11,443 nt of DNA, from assembly GCA_947475475.1 (NCBI GenBank), contig CANJOG010000031.1, positions 1-11,443 on the forward strand. The letters are read 5' to 3'. A model generated the notes under the pieces. The model ran no database searches. It was not told the origin of the DNA and saw only the letters and a program-made list of their open reading frames with translations. Shown piece by piece: positions 6,938 through 11,443 of this stretch. Made by a program: the position numbers and the translations under genes. Numbering within the stretch: the stretch's first letter is position 1; each line of letters starts with the position of its first letter. Source of the DNA: Acetobacteraceae bacterium. Its GTDB lineage: Bacteria; Pseudomonadota; Alphaproteobacteria; Acetobacterales; Acetobacteraceae.

Positions 6938-7747
6938 CTACCCCTGATCATGCGGTGCCGAGCATGACAATCCGCCATCCACCGGCATGATCAGCCCAGT
7001 CACATAACTCGCCTCGTCCGAGGCCAGATAGACCGCCGCATGGGCAATATCCCAAGGCGATCCCAGCCGCTTCTGAGGTACCGAGCGCGATCTCGACTCC
7101 CGCATTTTTTCGATATTGCCATGAAAGAACGGCAGCACATGGCGCTTGACCCGCGGCGTCTCGATAAAACCTGGCAAGATCGCATTGCACCGAATGCCCT
7201 GCGCCGCATACTGCATCGCTACCGCGCGAGTGAACTGGTTCACCGCCGCCTTTGATGCGTGGTACGAAATCATCGGATGTCCCGTCCAGGTGATGCTGAC
7301 GATGGATGAGACGTTGATAATCGACCCACCACCCTGCGCCTGCATGATCGGCAACACTTCCTTGCAGGTCCAGAAAATGCTTTTCACATTCACGTCGAAA
7401 ACGCGATCCCACTCCACCTCCGACATCTCGACCGGTCCGCCCGGCGCATTGGTACCGACATTATTGTGCAGAATATCGATACGGCCGAAATGCGCGACGG
7501 TCTGTGCCACCGCGGCGCTAATCTCGGCATGGCTGGTGACATCGGCACGAATCGCAATGCCCTCTCCGCCAGCTTCAACGATCAGCCCGACTGTGCGCTC
7601 AGCGGACGCAAAATTCACATCTACACAGACCACGCGTGCACCTTCGCGCGCGTAAGCGACCGCCGTGGCATTGCCATTGCCCCATTCATCCTCGATACAG
7701 CCGGCGCCAAAAACGAGGGCGATTTTGCCAGCCAGGCGATCCGTCAT
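6938..7747 (-). CDS. SDR family oxidoreductase with variant cofactor loop
   Basis: A 269-residue short-chain dehydrogenase, convergent with the EamA genes. The usual TGxxxGIG motif is replaced by an expanded GAGCIEDEWGNGNATA loop (14-29), a form I know from a subset of SDRs carrying a WGNG motif. Asp43 at the end of the second strand (CVDVN) suggests NAD preference. NNVG (95-98) replaces NNAG. Catalytic Ser147/148 in NVSSIVS, Tyr162 and Lys166 in YHASK, PGFIETP (192-198) and the C-terminal LIMPVDGGLSC are all present, so it should be an active enzyme. The start is well supported: on the minus strand GGAGGAAA lies just ahead of ATG 7747. It shares the 7748-7986 intergenic region with the divergent attachment-protein operon and might respond to the operator there. 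Substrate unknown. Confidence 0.93.
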   Translation of the reverse strand: MTDRLAGKIALVFGAGCIEDEWGNGNATAVAYAREGARVVCVDVNFASAERTVGLIVEAGGEGIAIRADVTSHAEISAAVAQTVAHFGRIDILHNNVGTNAPGGPVEMSEVEWDRVFDVNVKSIFWTCKEVLPIMQAQGGGSIINVSSIVSITWTGHPMISYHASKAAVNQFTRAVAMQYAAQGIRCNAILPGFIETPRVKRHVLPFFHGNIEKMRESRSRSVPQKRLGSPWDIAHAAVYLASDEASYVTGLIMPVDGGLSCSAPHDQG

Positions 7748-7880
7748 GATTTCCTCCGCTTATTGAATGCTCAGCAAATTGTAGGCTGATCCGGGAAGGA
7801 CGTTCAACATGTCGTTCCAATCTCATTTCCTGTCGGTATCGGTTTCCGCTGTAATGACAAATTTATCAACCCGTCCACAC

Positions 7881-7894
7881 TTGATTCAGATCAA
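7881..7894. promoter_or_regulatory. FNR/FixK-type (CRP/FNR family) operator, perfect palindrome
   Basis: TTGATTCAGATCAA is an exact match to the TTGAT-N4-ATCAA consensus bound by FNR, Anr and FixK-type oxygen-sensing regulators. Its centre is about 99 bases before the GTG start at 7987. If it acts as a class II activator site (centre at -41.5), transcription to the right would start near 7929, inside the leader. I cannot point to a convincing -10 hexamer there. The rest of 7748-7986 shows only the divergent RBSs and no clear hairpin. The ATG at 7894 begins on the last base of this box, which argues against that ATG as the gene start. An effect on the divergent SDR gene is also possible. Confidence 0.72.
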
Positions 7895-7986
7895 TGAAAA
7901 GACCAGACAAATCGAATCAGCTTGCTAACACGACGCCATGCGCATGCAGCCCCGTGCAAGTCCACTGCGACCGAGGAGAAACTCAG

Positions 7987-8454
7987 GTGAAGCAGTTCAA
8001 GCATTTTCTCGTTGTCATCGCCGATGGAGAACACGCCCGTTTCGTCGTCCCCGGCAAGATCGCGGGCGCCTTCCGCACCATGGCCTCGGTGACCTCACCC
8101 AACGCGCATCAACGCACATCCGATCTCGTATCAGACGGTCTCGGCCGCAGCTATGAATCCGGCAGCCCGACCCACCATGCCGTGGCGCCGCATAACGATC
8201 CGCATGAATTGGCCAAGCTCCGCTTCATCCGCTCCATCGCCGAGCGAACGAATGTAATGGTCACCGAGGGCAAGGCCGATGGCGTGCTGCTGGTCGCCCC
8301 CGCCTATGCGCTGGCGGAGCTAAAGGACAAGCTCACCACCACCGCCGCGGCGCGCGTGGTTGGCGTGGTGCAGCATGATCTGGTGAAGGTTCCGGATCAT
8401 GACCTGTCCGAGCATCTCAAGGAATGGGCACAGCCAGCGCATCTAGACGCCTGA
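7987..8454 (+). CDS. Host attachment family protein (eRF1/Pelota-like fold)
   Basis: A 155-residue protein of the family named 'protein required for attachment to host cells' (Host_attach). It is related to bacterial eRF1/Pelota-type domains; the biochemical role is not settled. Visible family features are the N-terminal strand FLVVIADGEHARFVV, a central segment with many His and polar residues (SPTHHAVAPHNDPHELAKLRF), the helix FIRSIAERTN, the strand DGVLLVAPAYALAELKDKL, and the C-terminal RVVGVVQHDLVKVPDHDLSEHL. I chose GTG 7987 because GAGGAG (7973-7978) sits eight bases upstream and the protein then starts at the family's first strand. The ATG at 7894 overlaps the FNR-type box and would add 31 low-complexity residues. 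The next gene follows after 20 bases, so the two probably share a transcript under the operator at 7881. Confidence 0.87.
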   Translation: MKQFKHFLVVIADGEHARFVVPGKIAGAFRTMASVTSPNAHQRTSDLVSDGLGRSYESGSPTHHAVAPHNDPHELAKLRFIRSIAERTNVMVTEGKADGVLLVAPAYALAELKDKLTTTAAARVVGVVQHDLVKVPDHDLSEHLKEWAQPAHLDA

Positions 8455-8474
8455 TCAGGGCAGGAGTTTCACAC

Positions 8475-9128
8475 ATGGTTGGCATCACACTCTCCCCCGA
8501 ACAAATTCGCGCGGCGCCACCGGAAGTGCGGCGCTGGATTGAGCAGGAAGTGCTGCACATGCTCCGGCTGGGTCCGGAGATCGAGAGGGAAAGTGCCGCG
8601 GATGCTGCCCGCCAGGCACCGCCGCATATCATCGCGTGCACAGCGGAGGACGCAGCACATATTCTCACCGTAATTCGTCAGGCTCCGTCCGCCGTCGCCG
8701 TCTACCTTGAGCTGGGACGCGATCCAGGTATTGGCGGGCAAAATGGAATGCGGGTGCTGCGGCTGGCCGATCTGCAACGCCATGCCCGTCTGCCCGATAT
8801 GCGGCAATTGCTCGAGGCTTTGCATGGCATCACCGCCGCCTTCAATGGCCTGTCGCATGAGCCTGGCGCCATGCTGTTTGGCATCGATGAGCGCGGGATC
8901 TGCATCATCTCCGAACAGACGCAGCACAGTATTGCCCTGCTCTGGCACAAGCTGCTCGGATTGACACCGCCGGACGGACATCCAGAAACTCCAACACATG
9001 CCGCATCAGGGCATCAGGAGCGCCCGGCAGAATACAGCCTGCATGCCTCCTTCCCGACACCCGGACGACCAGTACACATGCCGGCGCCGCAAGAACCCAT
9101 CGCGCCGGCGCATCCGGATCACGCCTGA
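8475..9128 (+). CDS. Conserved-looking hypothetical protein, 217 aa
   Basis: I do not recognise a characterised family. The start at 8475 has CAGGAG (8461-8466) eight bases upstream; a longer frame from 8424 overlaps the previous gene and is rejected. The N-terminus (ITLSPEQIRAAPPEVRRWIEQEV) looks like an amphipathic helical segment. Residues 51-165 alternate helices and strands (HIIACTAEDAAHILTVI, AVAVYLELGRD, GAMLFGIDERGICIISE, HSIALLWHKLLGL). The last 50 residues are rich in Pro, His, Ala and Thr and are probably disordered. There is no signal peptide or membrane helix, so it is likely cytoplasmic. It is probably co-transcribed with the attachment-family gene. Its last ten bases overlap the 3' end of the convergent dehydrogenase gene. 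The compact folded middle suggests a partner or regulatory role, but this is a guess. Confidence 0.8.
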   Translation: MVGITLSPEQIRAAPPEVRRWIEQEVLHMLRLGPEIERESAADAARQAPPHIIACTAEDAAHILTVIRQAPSAVAVYLELGRDPGIGGQNGMRVLRLADLQRHARLPDMRQLLEALHGITAAFNGLSHEPGAMLFGIDERGICIISEQTQHSIALLWHKLLGLTPPDGHPETPTHAASGHQERPAEYSLHASFPTPGRPVHMPAPQEPIAPAHPDHA

Positions 9129-10117
9129 GCGGGGATGAGCACCGCAGCACCGCTCAGCCGCCCCTCGCGCAAATCCGCCAGCGCCTGATTGGCCTGATCG
9201 AGACGGTAGGCGACTGTTTCGGTCGTCACCGGAATGCGCGGCGCCAAAGCAAGAAACTCTTCCGCATCGCACCGCGTTAGATTGGCGACCGAGCGGATAC
9301 TCCGCTCCTTCCAGAGAATCTCCTACGGGAAGGCCGGAATCTCGCTCATATGGATGCCGCCGCAGATCACCGAGCCGCCAGGCGCCAAGGCCCGCAGCGC
9401 CTGCAGGACGAGCGCGCCCACCGGGGCAAAGATCAGTGCGGCATCAAGCTCGTCGGGGGGCATTTCGTCCGAACCACCAACGCAGCCACCGGCAATCCGG
9501 CGGGCGAAATCCTGCGCGGCCACATCGCCCGGCCGGGTGAAGGAATAGACCTCCCGCCCCTCATGCAGCGCCACCTGGGCCGCGATATGCGCCGCCGCGC
9601 CGAAACCATAGATGCCGAGCCGTTTCGCATCGCCCGCCATGCGCAGCGTGCGATAGCCGATCAGCCCGGCACACAGCAGCGGGGCGGCATCCTGGTCGGA
9701 ATACTCTGCCGGAATCCGAAAGCAGTAACGCGCATCGGCAACCGTGAACTCGGCATAACCGCCATCGATCTGATAGCCGGTGAAGCGCGCGCGCGGACAG
9801 AGATTTTCCCGCCCCGCAACGCAGTAACGGCACTCCCCACAGGTCCAGCCCAGCCAGGGAATCCCCACCCGGTCTCCAGCGCGGAACCGATCGACGCCGC
9901 GCCCCACCTCCACCACGCGGCCGATAATCTCATGGCCTGGGATCAGCGGAAGTTTCGGCTCGGTGAGTTCACCGTCGACCACATGCAGATCCGTGCGGCA
10001 GACCGCGCAGGCGCAGACTCGCACCAGAACCTGGCCCGGCCCCGGTTCTGGCACCGCGACCGATTCGAGCCTGAGAGGCGCGCCGGGACGCCCCAGCCGC
10101 ATGGCTTGCATCGTCAT
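9119..10117 (-). pseudogene. Zinc-dependent alcohol dehydrogenase interrupted by an in-frame TAG
   Basis: A medium-chain, zinc-binding alcohol dehydrogenase of 332 codons with one internal amber codon. Residues 1-264 contain the catalytic zinc ligands Cys40, His62 (in GHE) and Cys149; the structural zinc cluster Cys93, 96, 99 and 107 (CGECRYC...C); and a cofactor loop GIYGFGAAAH (168-177). At codon 265 (bases 9323-9325, TAG on the minus strand) the frame stops after GGIHMSEIPAFP. It then continues in the same frame with EILWKERSIRSVANLTRCD and an intact C-terminus LSGAAVLIPAQA, ending with TGA at 9119-9121. In this family the interrupted position is usually Tyr, so one base change (TAC or TAT to TAG) explains it. 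The start at 10117 has GGAG five bases upstream; 10111 is an alternative. If real, the product lacks its last 67 residues and is probably inactive; a sequencing error or readthrough is possible. Confidence 0.88.
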
Positions 10118-10212
10118 CTCCGCTCCGTCACACATCCAGGACGCAACTCTGTGCTCCCCTCTCGCACCTGTCCACCACCGCCAATAGTCACATCGTCCAG
10201 CGGAGCAGAGCA

Positions 10213-11443
10213 ATGAAGCTCAAGCGCGAACACCACATCAATTTCTGGTACGTGCTGCTTGCCTTCTTCGCCATCCTGGCAATCGAGGACTGGCTGGTCA
10301 GCCGCGCCAATGTGCGCACCATCGCCTATTCGGAATTCCAGACCATGCTGGAGTCCGGCAAGCTCGATGAGGTGAAGGTCGGCGAGAAAACCATCACTGG
10401 CACGATCAAGGATGTCGCCAAGAACGAGGCGCACCAATTCTCCACCAATCGCGTTCCGGGCGATCTCGCCACCACGTTGTCACGCGCGAAAGTGACCTTC
10501 AGCGGCGAGGCCGGACCTGGCCTGCTCTCCTCCGTACTCGGCTGGGTCATGCCGGCGCTCATCTTCTTCGGCATCTGGATCTTCCTGATCCGCCCGATGA
10601 TGGGCGGAGGCGGCATGGGCGGCATGGGCAGCCTGCTCTCGGCGGGAAAAAGCCGGGCAAAAATCTATGCCGAAAGCGATATCGGCGTGCGCTTCGCCGA
10701 TGTCGCCGGCGTCGATGAGGCAAAGGAAGAATTGCAGGAAGTTGTCGCCTTCCTCAAGACGCCACAGGAATATGGCCGCCTCGGCGCGCATGTCCCCAAG
10801 GGCGTGCTGCTGGTCGGCCCGCCCGGCACCGGCAAGACATTGCTCGCCCGTGCCGTTGCCGGCGAAGCGGGCGTTCCATTCTTCTCAATCTCCGGCTCGG
10901 AATTCGTCGAAATGTTTGTGGGCGTGGGTGCTGCCCGCGTGCGCGATCTGTTCGAACAGGCACGCGCAAAAGCGCCAGCCATCATCTTCATCGACGAGAT
11001 CGACGCACTCGGCCGCGCCCGCGGCAGCGGCTTTGCCGGCGGCGGGCATGACGAAAAGGAGCAGACGCTCAATCAGCTTCTCGCCGAACTCGATGGCTTC
11101 GACACCTCCTCCGGCGTGGTGCTGCTCGCCGCCACCAACCGGCCAGAGATTCTCGATCCCGCCTTGCTGCGGGCTGGGCGTTTCGATCGCCAGGTGCTGG
11201 TGGACCGGCCGGACAAAAAAGGCCGCGTCGATATCCTGCGCATCCACATCAAGAAAATCACCCTGGCGGCCAATATCGCCGTCGAGGATATCGCCGCCAT
11301 GACGCCGGGCTTTACCGGCGCCGATCTCGCCAACCTTGTCAACGAGGCCGCCCTTCTGGCCACACGCCGCCGTGCCGACAACGTGACGATGGAGGATTTC
11401 TCCCAGGCGCTGGAACGCATTATCGCCGGACTGGAAAAGCACA
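10213..11443 (+). CDS. ftsH: ATP-dependent zinc metalloprotease FtsH (3' end cut by window)
   Basis: FtsH is a membrane-anchored AAA+ protease that unfolds and degrades misfolded membrane proteins and some regulators. The visible 410 residues show a first membrane helix (about 11-29), a short periplasmic domain (about 35-100), a second helix (about 106-127), a Gly/Met-rich linker (129-142) and the AAA+ domain. That domain has Walker A GPPGTGKT (202-209), pore loop FVGVG (235-239), Walker B IIFIDEID (257-264) and the second region of homology TNRPEILDPALLRAGRFDR with Arg320 and Arg323. The frame is open at the window end, before the expected HExxH zinc motif. The start has GGAG at 10202-10205. 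It is divergent from the dehydrogenase across 95 bases with no clear promoter or FNR-type box. The neighbourhood is unlike the usual tilS-ftsH-folP context of housekeeping ftsH, so it may be a second copy. Confidence 0.95.
   Translation, partial: MKLKREHHINFWYVLLAFFAILAIEDWLVSRANVRTIAYSEFQTMLESGKLDEVKVGEKTITGTIKDVAKNEAHQFSTNRVPGDLATTLSRAKVTFSGEAGPGLLSSVLGWVMPALIFFGIWIFLIRPMMGGGGMGGMGSLLSAGKSRAKIYAESDIGVRFADVAGVDEAKEELQEVVAFLKTPQEYGRLGAHVPKGVLLVGPPGTGKTLLARAVAGEAGVPFFSISGSEFVEMFVGVGAARVRDLFEQARAKAPAIIFIDEIDALGRARGSGFAGGGHDEKEQTLNQLLAELDGFDTSSGVVLLAATNRPEILDPALLRAGRFDRQVLVDRPDKKGRVDILRIHIKKITLAANIAVEDIAAMTPGFTGADLANLVNEAALLATRRRADNVTMEDFSQALERIIAGLEKH

Noticed and set aside
7788..7826. Imperfect inverted repeat GGAAGGACGTTC / GTCGTTCC in the intergenic region
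   Set aside because: Pairing is short and interrupted; not convincing as an operator or terminator.
7894..7986. Upstream ATG extension of the host-attachment-family gene
   Set aside because: The ATG begins on the last base of the FNR-type box, has no RBS, and adds residues not typical of the family; GTG 7987 has a good RBS.
9350..10216. Plus-strand open frame of 288 codons opposite the alcohol dehydrogenase
   Set aside because: The minus strand carries zinc-ligand and cofactor motifs; the plus-strand translation is composition-driven.

Overview
This is a GC-rich window with dense, closely packed genes. The gene content fits an alphaproteobacterium, possibly from the Rhodospirillales or a neighbouring order: a glcB-type malate synthase G, paired GTAG-type REP palindromes with a RAYT transposase, a host-attachment-family protein beside a second-type FtsH, and an FNR/FixK-type box. 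The lineage is inferred from gene content only; no rRNA or tRNA gene is present to anchor it.

Layout. (1) Positions 1-1412 hold the C-terminal two thirds of malate synthase G (glyoxylate shunt), cut by the window start. (2) Positions 1419-2514 form a REP/RAYT island. An inverted REP pair is followed by a complete REP-associated tyrosine transposase, whose last codons and stop lie inside a second inverted REP pair. Then come a small, lower-GC membrane protein gene and one single REP copy. (3) Positions 2541-4045 encode an SDR oxidoreductase and a LysE/RhtB-type exporter. The exporter's first helix seems to begin upstream of its first ATG. (4) Positions 4148-6928 hold three consecutive EamA (DMT superfamily) transporter paralogues, joined by a 1-nt overlap and a 1-nt gap. 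(5) Positions 6938-7747, on the minus strand, encode a second, unrelated SDR with an atypical cofactor loop; it converges on the third EamA gene.

(6) Positions 7748-10212 begin with an intergenic region carrying a perfect TTGAT-N4-ATCAA FNR/FixK-type operator. It reads into a two-gene operon: a host-attachment-family protein and an unrecognised 217-aa protein. Facing it on the minus strand is a zinc-dependent alcohol dehydrogenase that is intact except for one in-frame TAG at codon 265. (7) From 10213 to the window end, divergent from the dehydrogenase, is ftsH, with its membrane segments and AAA+ domain but cut before the protease zinc site.

How the parts fit. The left side is core metabolism invaded by REP elements. 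The middle is a transport cassette with no obvious dedicated substrate. The right side looks like an oxygen-responsive stress or membrane quality-control locus (operator, attachment-family protein, alcohol dehydrogenase, FtsH). That grouping is an inference from adjacency and the operator. I see no CRISPR array, prophage, toxin-antitoxin or defence system. The most interesting items are the RAYT-REP unit, the FNR-type box, the amber-interrupted dehydrogenase and the unrecognised 217-aa protein.
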